This document shows positions 1-8,354 of a stretch of DNA of 64,000 bases, in pieces. The number at the start of each line of letters is the position of its first letter. The stretch's first letter is position 1. Origin of the DNA: Thermanaeromonas sp. C210 (GTDB lineage: Bacteria > Bacillota > DSM-521 > Neomoorellales > Neomoorellaceae); NCBI RefSeq assembly GCF_013167955.1, contig NZ_BLWF01000001.1, positions 496,001-560,000 on the forward strand. The letters run 5' to 3'. A program made the translations under genes and the position numbers. The notes below the pieces were generated by a model that made no database searches, was not told where the DNA came from, and saw only the letters and a list, made by a program, of their open reading frames with translations.

Positions 1-869
1 GGTGGTACAATGCCTGGCGGCCCTTTTTCTTCTGGGGATATCACTCCGTACTATTTGAAGTCTTCTGGTGTGTATCCCTTTACACCTTGGTGCAACTTTT
101 GGAGTTCGGCGAAGTGGCCTTTGAGCGGATTCGCGTTCCATCGTTAAAAACGCGTTTGGAAAAACTGTTACCCTTCTTGTATATCCTGGGTATAGTGTTA
201 CCGACCCTGCATCAATCTTCCCTGGGAGGCCTGTGGGTGGTGACCGCCGGTCGACTGCACCCCCTGTGGTGGTCCATGGCCCTTCCTATTTTCTTCCTGC
301 TCTCGGCAGCTTTTGTAGGCCCGGCTATGGTGACTATAGAGTCCTACTTGAGCGCCAGGGCCTACAATCGGGAGCCTGAATTTGACGTGTTGGAAAGTTT
401 AAGCCGGATAGGCCGGTGGCTGCTGTTAGGATATCTCCTCCTTAAGAGTATTGACCTCAGCTACCGGGGACAATGGGGAGCTCTCCTGGAAGGGTCCCTG
501 GAAAGTCATCTTTTCATGGTAGAAATGGTGGGCGGTGTGCTGGTACCCCTCATCATGTATTTTACACCTTCCATCAGGAAAACCTCCTTCGGGTTGGTCG
601 CGGCTTCCGCCCTGGTGGTGGCCGGTGTAGTATTGAATAGGATAAATGTTTCTATCACCGGCATGCTGAGGGCTAATGGAGGAAGTTATTTCCCCTCCTG
701 GATGGAACTGCTGGTCACCTTGGGCCTAATTTCTTTAGGCGTATTGGTATACTGTTTTGTCGTAGAAAATTTTGCCATCCTTACGGCCCGGGAGAAGGGT
801 ACAGAAGAAACGGCTGTTCCTACTCCGGAAGCAAGGCTTGAAAGCCTGGTGTCTACCCAAGGGAGTTGA
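1..869 (+). CDS. NrfD/HybB-type membrane subunit (5' truncated by window edge)
   Basis: The open frame begins before the window (frame from base 3) and runs to a TGA at 867-869. It is almost entirely hydrophobic helices separated by short basic or acidic loops, in the style of NrfD/PsrC/HybB integral membrane subunits that pass electrons between quinones and a periplasmic or cytoplasmic oxidoreductase. The C-terminal 25 residues are hydrophilic and cytosolic-looking. fdhE starts 3 bp after its stop and fdhD follows, so it is probably the membrane anchor of a formate dehydrogenase (inference from context). An internal ATG at 87 is not the true start, because the coding signal continues upstream. 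About 90 bp of its 3' end are repeated, decayed, at 4228-4318. Confidence 0.8.
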   Translation, partial: WYNAWRPFFFWGYHSVLFEVFWCVSLYTLVQLLEFGEVAFERIRVPSLKTRLEKLLPFLYILGIVLPTLHQSSLGGLWVVTAGRLHPLWWSMALPIFFLLSAAFVGPAMVTIESYLSARAYNREPEFDVLESLSRIGRWLLLGYLLLKSIDLSYRGQWGALLEGSLESHLFMVEMVGGVLVPLIMYFTPSIRKTSFGLVAASALVVAGVVLNRINVSITGMLRANGGSYFPSWMELLVTLGLISLGVLVYCFVVENFAILTAREKGTEETAVPTPEARLESLVSTQGS

Positions 870-872
870 AAT

Positions 873-1628
873 ATGATCGGGGAGAAGCTCTATAATCTAC
901 TAGCATGCAATCCGCTGCCGCCGCAGGCCTTAAGACATACAGCCCTTACTCCGGCGCACCTAGAACAGTGGCAAAAGGGTGTCCCTATTATACATCTCAA
1001 CACGCCGGAAATAGACCTCCATATATTGGTAAACGTAGCCTATAAAGTTGGCGAGGCCTTGAAGGAAAATACTGCTGACCAAGGGCACCTCGACCGGGTG
1101 CTAGAGGTTATATCTAGCGAAAGGGAGACGGTGGTATCCGCTCTGTTACAGCAGAATTACGATGAGCTGTACAGCCTGGCTCAAAAACATCAATTGCCCG
1201 GGGAGGAGCTCTTCACTATCTTAGCCGAAACCTTGAGGCCCTTTGCCCGTCTTTACGCGCAGGCAATAGGTTCTTCATTAGATTTGAACCATTGGATGTA
1301 CGGTTACTGTCCGGTCTGCGGCGGTGAGCCCTACCTGGCATGTCTGACAGATACAGGGAAACGCCATCTCTTTTGCAGCCTTTGTGGTTTTGAGTGGCCC
1401 TATAAACGCCTGGGTTGCCCTTACTGTGGGAATACCGATCCCCATAAGATAAGCTTCCTGGAGGTCCGGGGCGGTGCTTACCGCCTCTATATGTGCGAGG
1501 CCTGTAAGGGCTACCTTAAAGCGGTAGATGAGCGCAAGGCCGGGGACAAAGTGGAGGATCCTCACCGGGTGTATGTATCCACCCGATTTCTTGACGCCTT
1601 GGCCCTGAACCAGGGATATGGAACCTGA
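873..1628 (+). CDS. fdhE: Formate dehydrogenase accessory protein FdhE
   Basis: 251 residues, the usual FdhE size. The C-terminal half carries four CxxC pairs: CPVC at 146-149, CSLC at 168-171, CPYC at 182-185 and CEAC at 208-211. These match the rubredoxin-like iron-binding fold of FdhE, which is needed for assembly of active respiratory formate dehydrogenase. It starts 3 bp after the NrfD-type gene, so the two are likely co-transcribed. fdhD follows after a 342-bp structured intergenic stretch. The product is cytoplasmic with no signal peptide. Confidence 0.93.
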   Translation: MIGEKLYNLLACNPLPPQALRHTALTPAHLEQWQKGVPIIHLNTPEIDLHILVNVAYKVGEALKENTADQGHLDRVLEVISSERETVVSALLQQNYDELYSLAQKHQLPGEELFTILAETLRPFARLYAQAIGSSLDLNHWMYGYCPVCGGEPYLACLTDTGKRHLFCSLCGFEWPYKRLGCPYCGNTDPHKISFLEVRGGAYRLYMCEACKGYLKAVDERKAGDKVEDPHRVYVSTRFLDALALNQGYGT

Positions 1629-1662
1629 ACCATGCCATAGCTAATATAGTCTGTGTCTGAGT

Positions 1663-1923
1663 TATCCCCACTTTTTACGGGAGAGGCCTGTCTTGGCTTG
1701 AAAGCGAGCGACTAAACCCGAGCGGCTGCCAAAGTTCACGAATATGATAAGCGGAGGCGGACCCGAGGCCAGGACGGCCGAGGCCGGCAACTGAGACAGG
1801 ATGTCGAATTTGCCGGGAAATCCGCCTTAAGCTCTGAGACTGAGTGAAGGGGTAGTTTGGCCCGCGAGGGTTTCCGGAAGCGAGCGAAAGCCAAGGCAGG
1901 GCCTAGCCTCGAGAGTGGGGATA
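1663..1923 (+). ncRNA. Candidate large structured RNA between fdhE and fdhD
   Basis: The 342-bp gap between fdhE and fdhD can fold into nested pairings read directly from the sequence. The outer stem pairs 1663-1672 with 1914-1923 (TATCCCCACT with AGTGGGGATA, 10 bp perfect). A second stem pairs 1685-1699 with 1888-1903 (about 14 bp with one wobble and one bulge). A third pairs AAACCC at 1714-1719 with GGGTTT at 1868-1873. A fourth pairs AGGCGGA at 1755-1761 with TCCGCCT at 1821-1827. A fifth pairs CCGGCAA at 1784-1790 with TTGCCGG at 1810-1816. The internal loop between stems two and three has AAGCGAGCGA on both sides. Strand is assumed from the flanking genes. I cannot assign a known class; a molybdenum/tungsten-cofactor riboswitch is possible from context but its consensus was not recognised. 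Confidence 0.55.
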
Positions 1924-1970
1924 CGCCAGAGTCTGTGTGGGGCTGCTAACTTGGGAGTGAGAAATCCCCT

Positions 1971-2753
1971 ATGCTGCAAGAACAAACGTACAAGGAATGG
2001 GCGATAACGGCTTCCCAAGAGGGGAACCTCGTCAGAAAAAAAGAAGCGGTTACTGTAGAATTTCCTCTAAGATTGCAAGTAAACGGCCGGCTGCTGGTAA
2101 ATCTCCTTTGCACCCCTTCCCACTTAGAAGACCTGGTAGTAGGCTTCTTATACAGCGAAGGACTGATCGCCGATGGAGGGGATATACTGGACCTTAAAAT
2201 ATACGACAGCACGGCGGAAGTAAAGGTGCGGGGAGAGACTGTGGCGCCGGAGGGCTGGGTCCCCTGGATCGCTACCGGCTGTGGACAGAACGTCGTCTGG
2301 TCAGGTCCCTCCAGGGGCAAGTGCCCGTGGGAGATAAAAATCAGCTCTCAATTGCGGGTTTCCCACCAGGGGGTCACCCGGCTCATCCAGATGCTGCAGC
2401 GCTCTTCTGTTCTCTATCAAAAAACGCGGGGCGTACATGCGGCCGCTCTGGCTACGCCGGAGGAAATATTTATCTTTAGGGAGGACATAGGACGGCATAA
2501 TGCGGTGGACAAAATAATCGGTCGTGTCCTAAGGGATGGTTTAGACGTTGAGGATAAACTATTGCTGACCACCGGCCGCATGTCTTCGGAGGTAGTGATA
2601 AAAGCGGCCCGGCTCGGGGTACCGCTGGTCGTGTCACGGTCGGTCCCCTCTGATTACGCCATATGGTTAGCTGAAAATTTCGAGATAACCCTGGTCGGGT
2701 TTGTGCGGGGAAGTAATTTTAAGATATATACCCACAATAGGCGCATCGTATAG
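1971..2753 (+). CDS. fdhD: FdhD sulfurtransferase for formate dehydrogenase maturation
   Basis: 260 residues with the FdhD family layout: an N-terminal region around VEFPLRLQVNGR, the TGCG loop at about 102-105, and the C-terminal block DIGRHNAVDKIIG followed by TTGRMSSEVVIKAA. FdhD transfers sulfur from a cysteine desulfurase to the molybdenum cofactor of formate dehydrogenase. The loop keeps one cysteine (C104) where enterobacterial FdhD has a CxxC-type pair. The start follows GGGAG at about 1953-1957 with a long spacing, and GGGA...TCCC next to it could fold over the site. A strong terminator follows the stop. Confidence 0.92.
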   Translation: MLQEQTYKEWAITASQEGNLVRKKEAVTVEFPLRLQVNGRLLVNLLCTPSHLEDLVVGFLYSEGLIADGGDILDLKIYDSTAEVKVRGETVAPEGWVPWIATGCGQNVVWSGPSRGKCPWEIKISSQLRVSHQGVTRLIQMLQRSSVLYQKTRGVHAAALATPEEIFIFREDIGRHNAVDKIIGRVLRDGLDVEDKLLLTTGRMSSEVVIKAARLGVPLVVSRSVPSDYAIWLAENFEITLVGFVRGSNFKIYTHNRRIV

Positions 2754-2772
2754 ACCAAATTTCTCTTCCAAC

Positions 2773-2801
2773 AAATACCGGGTTATACCCGGTATTTTTT
2801 T
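2773..2801 (+). terminator. Rho-independent terminator after fdhD
   Basis: A perfect stem AATACCGGG / CCCGGTATT with a 5-nt loop is followed by a run of T residues, 20 bp after the fdhD stop codon. Confidence 0.92.
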
Positions 2802-2948
2802 AAAGGACAGGCCGGTTTGATAGTTTGGCCACATATGTATATCTTGGGGTGGTCCATAGGGAAACAGAAAACGTTTCGACGTCGTAACGGTTCATATAGG
2901 CTTTTGGCAAACCGAATTTATATTGATAATGTTTTTTAAGTCGCCATG

Positions 2949-2976
2949 ATGACAGACCCATTTAATGTTATATAAT
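2949..2976 (+). promoter_or_regulatory. Probable promoter of the decayed MFS gene
   Basis: ATGACA at 2949-2954, a 16-bp spacer, and TATAAT at 2971-2976 lie about 70 bp upstream of the MFS reading frame. The surrounding 2803-3045 is AT-richer than the neighbouring genes and holds no other recognised feature. Confidence 0.5.
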
Positions 2977-3045
2977 AAGATACAGCGTTTGCGATGAGCC
3001 ATTGCTAGGTGTATAAGTCTGATAACAGGAATACGAGGAAGTACT

Positions 3046-4191
3046 ATGGAGAATAAAAACGATAATAGTAAGGGCTGGGAAAAAGGGTTTCTAACTATTG
3101 CCGGTGGACAAACTATATCCCTTATCGGCAGCAGTGCGGTACAATTCTCCCTTATATGGTGGTTGGCCAGCGAAACAGCATCTCCATTGATGATGTCCTT
3201 GGCAGGCCTGTTTGCATTTTTACCCCAGTTTCTACTTGGCCCTTTTGCAGGTGTTTGGATCGACCGGTTGAGCCGAAAGACAGTAATCATTTGTGCTGAC
3301 AGACCTGTTTATCGGCTTGATTGCTACTATTTTTGCAATATCATTCTTTATCTGGACCCCTCCTTACTGGTCGGCCTGTGTAGTGCTCGGTGTTCGTGCT
3401 ATTGGCAGTGTTTTTCACATGCCGGCAATTCAAGCCGTGGTGCCCATGCTTGTTCCCCAAGAAGAGCTTGTCCGTGCCAACGGCTGGAGCCAATTCCTGC
3501 AGTCGGGCGCCTTCATAGTGGGCCCCATCCTCGGTGCTGCCATGTATGCGGCGTTGCCCCTGCCCATTATTCTGCTTTCCGATCTGGTTGGTTCTGTTGT
3601 TGCGAGCATTTCCGTCGCTGTCGTAAAAATACCGGAAATTAAACATGGAAAGCAAACCCGCCGGGATTTTATTGGTGAAATCAAGGAGGGAATTGCCGTA
3701 TATTTGAGCGACAAAAAGCTTAGCATCGTCACACTGTTTATGGCTGTCAGCATGGTCTTTTTCATGCCGTTAGCCTCATTTTATCCTCTAATGACAAGCG
3801 ATTATTTTAAAGCTACCGCCTGGCATGCCAGCTTGGCGTGGTCCATATGGGGCTTATTGTATTAGGCGTGATATCGTTTTTTTGTGGAATACTTCCGCAA
3901 ACCATGGCGGGATTCTGGATATTTGGGGCATTGTGCCTGGCAATGGGGGCAAGTGTCAACCTGTATAACATACCCTATGTTGCCTATTTGCAGGAAAACA
4001 TACCCAGAGAGGCGCAGGGCCGTGCATTCTCGTTCATGGGCAGTCTGATGTCGATCACTATGCCAATTGGTCTATTGATTGCGGGGCCAGTGGCCGAGCG
4101 TTACGGCGTTCCTCTTTGGTTCCTTGTTGCGGGAATAGTAATGATAATTATAATGGGATTAAGTGCGGTTGTAACATTACTCCAACGATAA
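3046..4191 (+). pseudogene. MFS drug-efflux transporter, broken by a frameshift and a deletion
   Basis: Three overlapping frames together spell one major-facilitator transporter of the macrolide-efflux (Mef-like) kind. Frame one runs from the ATG at 3046 (GAGGAAG upstream) through GGQTISLIGSSAVQFSL to about 3300, where reading jumps to a second frame (LFIGLIATIFAISFF). A second break near 3838 joins TAWHASLAW to LIVLGVISFFCGILPQ; family members normally have about 30 extra residues there, so I infer an internal deletion. Predicted helices lie throughout. Lower GC than the flanks and many family members on mobile DNA suggest acquisition (inference). A sequencing error could explain one frameshift but not the missing segment. 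Confidence 0.8.
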
Positions 4192-4227
4192 CCGTGCCTA
4201 TCTTCTATGACCCCACACCTCCCTTTC

Positions 4228-4318
4228 CGGTCACCCTAGGGCTCATATCTTTGGCGTATTGATATACTGTTTTGCCGTAGAAAATTTTGCCATCCTTACA
4301 GCCCGGAAAAAAGTACAC
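4228..4318 (+). pseudogene. Fragment of a second nrfD-type gene
   Basis: About 90 bp closely match bases 711-805 at the 3' end of the NrfD-type gene. They share CGTAGAAAATTTTGCCATCC and flanking sequence with scattered substitutions. One base is missing in the copy, so the frame is broken. It is a remnant of a duplicated or previously tandem nrfD-like gene, now separated from the intact copy by fdhE, fdhD and the MFS pseudogene. Confidence 0.8.
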
Positions 4319-4342
4319 CCATTAAAGGCCTCTTTAGCTGTT

Positions 4343-6322
4343 TTACGGGCGTGGTTTAACCGCTAGAACCCGTAAGAGCGGCCCTCGCATGTAGATGTTG
4401 GGTTTATGCTCAAGGGTCCCTTCGATGACCACCTCCTGTCCCACATACCCCTCTAACGCGGCGGCCACCTCGGGGCTGGCCGGGATGACTACGAGGATGC
4501 CGTAGTCCTCCGTCTCTAGCTCCAGGTGGCGGCCTTCTACCAAGCTTTCCACCAGCCGGCCGGCAAAGGACCGCCCTTCGGCCTCCCCCGTCGGAGGCAA
4601 GGGATAAATGCTTACGTTAGGCGGGTAGTAGCTGCCGTAGTAGCCGGAGGAGCCGGTTATGTTGCGAACCAGTTCTTCCGGCCACCCGCCGGTTAAAGGT
4701 TGTCGGTAGAGGGAACCGGCGGTGGAGCCTTTAAGCCGCAGGAAATAGAGCTCCAGGCCGTCTAGAGATGAAGAGGGATACCAATCGGCTTCGTCGGGCA
4801 GACCGTCGGTCAGGGGGGCTGCCTTTCCGTCCCCCGTTGCCCGCCAAATGCGTCGGTAGCTCATCCCAGCTTCTGGATATCCCTTATCCCCGACGGTAGC
4901 GGCGGTGCCCCGGCAGAAAAGGAGGTCTTCTTGAGGCCCGGGCAGCCAAGTGGGCTGGCTGTCCACCGTACCGGGCTGTCCGTAGGAGGTAATATCACCC
5001 TCCGGCAGGGTTACTACCAGCAGGCGCTTATTGTACGTGGCCTGCCGGCCGCTTCCCTCGATAAAGGCCAATTTGTTGCCGTCCGGGGACCAGGCCGACC
5101 ACCGGCGGTAGGGCAGGCCGATGCCCAGGTTCAGAGGCTTCTGCGGATTCTCGACGTCCAGAACCTCCAGGGGCACACCGTCGGCGGAGAGGGAGGCGGC
5201 ATTATAGCGGAGATAATAGGCCAGGTAGCGGCCGTTGGGGGACCACTTGAGGCCCACGGGGTGGCTGAAGTAAACCTCGCCTATCGGGTTGCCGGTTCCC
5301 ATTCCCTTTATCAGGTTGGTACGCTCTCCCCTAAGGTTCAGGCGGTCGATCCTCCAGGGCTCTTCTGCCGTGCGCCTAAAGGAAATGGCTAAGCTCTGAC
5401 CGTCAGGTGCCCAGGCCCAATCTTCTATCGGGAGGCCCTGGTCAAGGAGAGGCTTTACCTGTACGCCTTCCTCGGCTACGGTCGCCAGCTTAAGGTTGCA
5501 ATCGGGAATGTAATCAAGGCCGGGATCCTGGGTGCTGTAGGCCAAGATATTGTCCCTAGGAGACCACTGGGGCTCCCCTATGACCGGCCGCGGGTCTACT
5601 TGAACAGCGCTGCTGCCGTCGTACTTCACTACCCAAAGATAAGGCTTGCTCTCCCCGGGCTCTGGCGTCTCCCGCTGCAGGTAGGCCAACCACAGGCCGT
5701 CAGGAGACCAGCCCAGGATCTGGACGGAGCCCCCCTTCGTCACCTGGACCGGTTGGGCACCGGCCTGGCTGCCGTCCAGAAGCCAGAGGTTGTTGTTGGC
5801 CGTGAAGGCCACCCGGGCCGGGAAAGCTTCCCGGTACACCCTTTCCGGCGGGGCGACCAGAGTTGCGGTCTGGGTCCTGTCATCCCAGTTCACCGCCAGC
5901 CCCAGGACCTGGGTTAAGAAGCGCAGGGGCACCATGGCCCGGCCGTTCTTCAATATGGCGGGCGAAGGCAAAGTAACCTTCTCTCCATCCACTATAGCCT
6001 CGCTGCTCCCTATCTGGAAACCAACGGTAGCCTGCGAAGAAGTGACCAGTACCCTTTGCGTCTTCTCGTCCCAGCTCACCTCCGCCCCCAAGGCCCGACC
6101 GAGATCCCGGACGGGAACAAGGAAATGGCCGTCCCGGGAAAAAGATGGGGATATCTCCCAGCTAAGCTCCCGGTCGCCCAAGAAAACCCGAACCTCCCCT
6201 TCTAAGACGGCCTCCCCCGGTTTCTCGATGGAGAAAGGTGCCGCCGGCGCCGCCGCTGCCACGGCTAAGAATATTAAAGCCGACCCCAAGGCTGCTAACC
6301 CCTTCTTAACCACCGCACCCAC
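4343..6322 (-). CDS. Secreted protein: copper-amine-oxidase N-domain plus TolB-like beta-propeller
   Basis: 659 residues from a GTG at 6322 with GGGAG upstream. An N-terminal hydrophobic stretch ending in AAAAPAAP looks like a signal peptide. Residues about 40-155 hold two copies of the copper-amine-oxidase N-terminal-like stalk motif (LVPVRDLGRALGAEVSWDE and MVPLRFLTQVLGLAVNWDD), a common wall-associated module in Firmicutes that does not imply oxidase activity. Residues about 165-560 have repeated WSPDG-type PD40/TolB beta-propeller blades. A C-terminal beta-rich domain of about 70 residues follows. The likely role is an extracellular binding scaffold; the ligand is unknown. A decayed relative of the propeller lies just upstream. 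Confidence 0.82.
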   Translation of the reverse strand: MGAVVKKGLAALGSALIFLAVAAAAPAAPFSIEKPGEAVLEGEVRVFLGDRELSWEISPSFSRDGHFLVPVRDLGRALGAEVSWDEKTQRVLVTSSQATVGFQIGSSEAIVDGEKVTLPSPAILKNGRAMVPLRFLTQVLGLAVNWDDRTQTATLVAPPERVYREAFPARVAFTANNNLWLLDGSQAGAQPVQVTKGGSVQILGWSPDGLWLAYLQRETPEPGESKPYLWVVKYDGSSAVQVDPRPVIGEPQWSPRDNILAYSTQDPGLDYIPDCNLKLATVAEEGVQVKPLLDQGLPIEDWAWAPDGQSLAISFRRTAEEPWRIDRLNLRGERTNLIKGMGTGNPIGEVYFSHPVGLKWSPNGRYLAYYLRYNAASLSADGVPLEVLDVENPQKPLNLGIGLPYRRWSAWSPDGNKLAFIEGSGRQATYNKRLLVVTLPEGDITSYGQPGTVDSQPTWLPGPQEDLLFCRGTAATVGDKGYPEAGMSYRRIWRATGDGKAAPLTDGLPDEADWYPSSSLDGLELYFLRLKGSTAGSLYRQPLTGGWPEELVRNITGSSGYYGSYYPPNVSIYPLPPTGEAEGRSFAGRLVESLVEGRHLELETEDYGILVVIPASPEVAAALEGYVGQEVVIEGTLEHKPNIYMRGPLLRVLAVKPRP

Positions 6323-6395
6323 TCCCGTTAATTTCTTAAGGAAGTATTCTCCGGAAGTACCTCTAAATCCTTTTATAAATTATTAACTTATCCCT

Positions 6396-6541
6396 CTAGA
6401 GAAACACCGCATAGCTCACCAGCCCCGGGACCGCAAAAAGACGCTCCGGCTGGCCCCGTTGAAGGGGTACCCGGTAGACCCCGGTAGCAGACAGAGAACC
6501 TTCGGGTGGAAAGCGATCCAGTTATAATGGTCCTGGTCGCC
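6396..6541 (-). pseudogene. Possible remnant of a beta-propeller gene
   Basis: Read on the minus strand, one frame stays open for about 40 codons to a TAG at 6396-6398 and includes GVYRVPLQRGQPERLF. This resembles the blade GSLYRQPLTGGWPEEL of the intact propeller gene downstream. A neighbouring frame upstream gives DQDHYNWIAFHP, so a frameshift joins them. No start or ribosome site is visible. I read this as the 3' remnant of a related gene, with modest confidence. Confidence 0.4.
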
Positions 6542-6871
6542 ACCGTTTCGGGATCACGAATACCAACTCCTTAACTAAGCTACTTGCCTTGCTTGCCGCC
6601 TTACTCTAGTCAGCCGGGACAGGAGGGCTTGCGCCATCGCCCTTACAGGGCTACGGTATCGGGCCTCTCGTAAATAATTGTTCGACATCGACCTTAGAGT
6701 CCCTGCAAATATTTTCCGGTATTAACAAATAGATGCCAAAGAGAGATTGGTACAGCCCCTAAAGGTTCCGGACAGCACAGTCTTCTATAACCGAACCACC
6801 TTTCTCATCAAAGTGCAGATAGGAAGGAATTTATGAAGGAATGTAGAATTGTTATCACAAAGAATAACAGC
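6542..6871. other. Non-coding stretch, nothing recognised
   Basis: No convincing reading frame, repeat or terminator was found between the propeller remnant and the IclR operator. Codon use in the short frames looks random. Confidence 0.6.
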
Positions 6872-6888
6872 GTTGTCTATTGGACAAC
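6872..6888. promoter_or_regulatory. Inverted repeat, candidate IclR operator
   Basis: GTTGTC and GACAAC form a perfect 6-bp inverted repeat with a 5-bp spacer, 38 bp upstream of the iclR start. IclR-family proteins often bind such palindromes in their own promoters; autoregulation is an inference. Confidence 0.5.
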
Positions 6889-6926
6889 AAGATTTAAGGT
6901 ACACTTTTTGCTTAGGGTGGTGGGGC

Positions 6927-7709
6927 ATGCGGGAAGGTATTCAATCGGTGCAGCGGGCGCTGTATATTTTGGAGCGCTTGGCGGTATCAGAACACGGTGC
7001 CGGTGCTTCGGAAATAGCCAGGGAGCTGGGGGTTAACCGCAGCACGGTGTTCAGGTTAATGGAAACGCTGATGCAGGAAGGCTATGTGAGGCAGGATCCG
7101 AGGAGCAAACGTTACTACCTCACCATGAAGGTTTTTTCCCTGGGCAGTAAGCTCCTCGATCAAATGGACATCCGTACTTCGGCGCGTGAAGTGCTGGAGG
7201 ACCTGCAGAGACAAACAGGACATACCGTCCATCTCGGCCTGCGCGACTTAAACGAGGTAGTATACATTGATAAGATTTCCGGCACCAATCCCATCCAGAT
7301 GTACTCGATGATAGGCAGGCGGGCGCCCCTTTACTGCACGGGAGTAGGCAAGGCCATCCTGGCTTTTCTTAAGGATGCAGAAATCCAAGCCCTCTTAAAG
7401 GAGGTAAGATTGACCAGATTTACCCCCAACACCATCACCGATCCCGGGGAACTATGGGAAGAGATAAAGCGCATTCGCAGCCGGGGTTATGCTTTGGATA
7501 TGGAAGAGCATGAACTCGGCATACGTTGTGTAGCCGCCCCTATTTTTGATTATACCCATGAGGTCATAGGTAGCATCAGCGTGGCTGCAGTAGCTATTAC
7601 CTTGGGGGAGAGGAATATTGAAGACTACGCCGGATTGGTTCTAGAGGCCGCCCAAAGGGTGAGTGAAAGGTTGGGTGCTGGCCCGGACGTTGGTACCATT
7701 CGAAGGTGA
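6927..7709 (+). CDS. IclR-family transcriptional regulator
   Basis: 260 residues from the ATG at 6927. The N-terminal winged helix-turn-helix (about residues 4-65) includes SVQRALYILERLA and ASEIARELGVNRSTVFRLM. The C-terminal effector-binding domain (about 80-250) includes APLYCTGVGKAILAFL and GIRCVAAPIFDYTHEVIGSISVA, both family signatures. These regulators sense small carboxylates, aromatics or sugars and usually repress an adjacent catabolic operon; no such operon lies next to it here. Longer upstream frames exist but this start keeps the HTH at its normal distance from the N-terminus. An inverted repeat upstream may be its own operator. Confidence 0.88.
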   Translation: MREGIQSVQRALYILERLAVSEHGAGASEIARELGVNRSTVFRLMETLMQEGYVRQDPRSKRYYLTMKVFSLGSKLLDQMDIRTSAREVLEDLQRQTGHTVHLGLRDLNEVVYIDKISGTNPIQMYSMIGRRAPLYCTGVGKAILAFLKDAEIQALLKEVRLTRFTPNTITDPGELWEEIKRIRSRGYALDMEEHELGIRCVAAPIFDYTHEVIGSISVAAVAITLGERNIEDYAGLVLEAAQRVSERLGAGPDVGTIRR

Positions 7710-7873
7710 GATACTTCCTTAAAGGACCCCCCTCACACCTACCAACAGTGTGGCCCCGGTAAGGTAAGGACCCGGACCTGTTATTTCCAGGTATCTGGCC
7801 CTTGGGAGTGGAGACAATAAGGAATAACCATTTGGCGTGCCAGAACAGCCGGAACCCCAAGGGAGGGATACAT

Positions 7874-8035
7874 TTGCCCGAAAAAACGAGCGGTCCGAGG
7901 GAAAAGCGCCTTTCACCTGAGATATGGAGAGAATACCAAAGGGAGCAGTGGATAGACGCGGGCGGTCAGAACCCCGACGATTTCGAAACCGGTGCCACGG
8001 GTCGCCGTTCTAGCCGTGACAAGGAGTCCCCCTAA
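7874..8035 (+). CDS. Small hydrophilic protein of unknown function
   Basis: 53 residues from a TTG at 7874 with a strong GGGAGGG site five bases upstream. The product is very charged (SPEIWREYQREQWIDAGG, then a Ser/Arg-rich tail) with no hydrophobic segment. I do not recognise a family. It sits alone between iclR and a terminator. The good ribosome site and even amino-acid composition argue that it is translated; a decayed gene end is the alternative. Confidence 0.5.
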   Translation: MPEKTSGPREKRLSPEIWREYQREQWIDAGGQNPDDFETGATGRRSSRDKESP

Positions 8036-8116
8036 TAGACGGTTGAAGCCTTCTCTGGTATCACGAAAGTAGAACGGCTTTAAGGCTTTCTTTTCCGCCT
8101 TTTGCATTGCTTGTTC

Positions 8117-8174
8117 GCCTCCTGGTATCTGGGGTTTTGCTCTTCAATTCTTTGCTACCAGGAGGCTTTCTTTT
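8117..8174 (+). terminator. Rho-independent terminator with large loop
   Basis: GCCTCCTGGTA at 8117-8127 pairs perfectly with TACCAGGAGGC at 8156-8166, with a 28-nt loop and TTTCTTTTT after it. It probably ends the transcript of the small gene at 7874-8035. Confidence 0.8.
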
Positions 8175-8302
8175 TGACAACGGCTACCCCCAGCCTTCGA
8201 GGCTGCCGAAATGGAGAACGAAACACAACGCTCAGCCTTCCGGGGTGTTCGGGTGAAGAGGCTATCAGGTTTTTTCCTAGGGCAGGACTTGCGAGGAGAC
8301 CA

Positions 8303-8345
8303 ACAAAAAAAGCCTCCTCAGCAGCACTAGAGTCCTTGAGGAGGC
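8303..8345 (-). terminator. Terminator downstream of the left tRNA-Leu
   Basis: On the minus strand GCCTCCTCA pairs with TGAGGAGGC and is followed by CTTTTTTT. It lies 10 bp beyond the tRNA 3' end. It is similar but not identical to the hairpin after the right tRNA copy, and here the U-tract is intact. Confidence 0.85.
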
Positions 8346-8354
8346 AAAACCTTA

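Noticed and set aside
1629-1970. Selenocysteine tRNA or a known cofactor riboswitch in the fdhE-fdhD gap
   Set aside because: No tRNA-like acceptor or anticodon arm was found and I could not match a known riboswitch consensus; kept only as an unassigned structured RNA.
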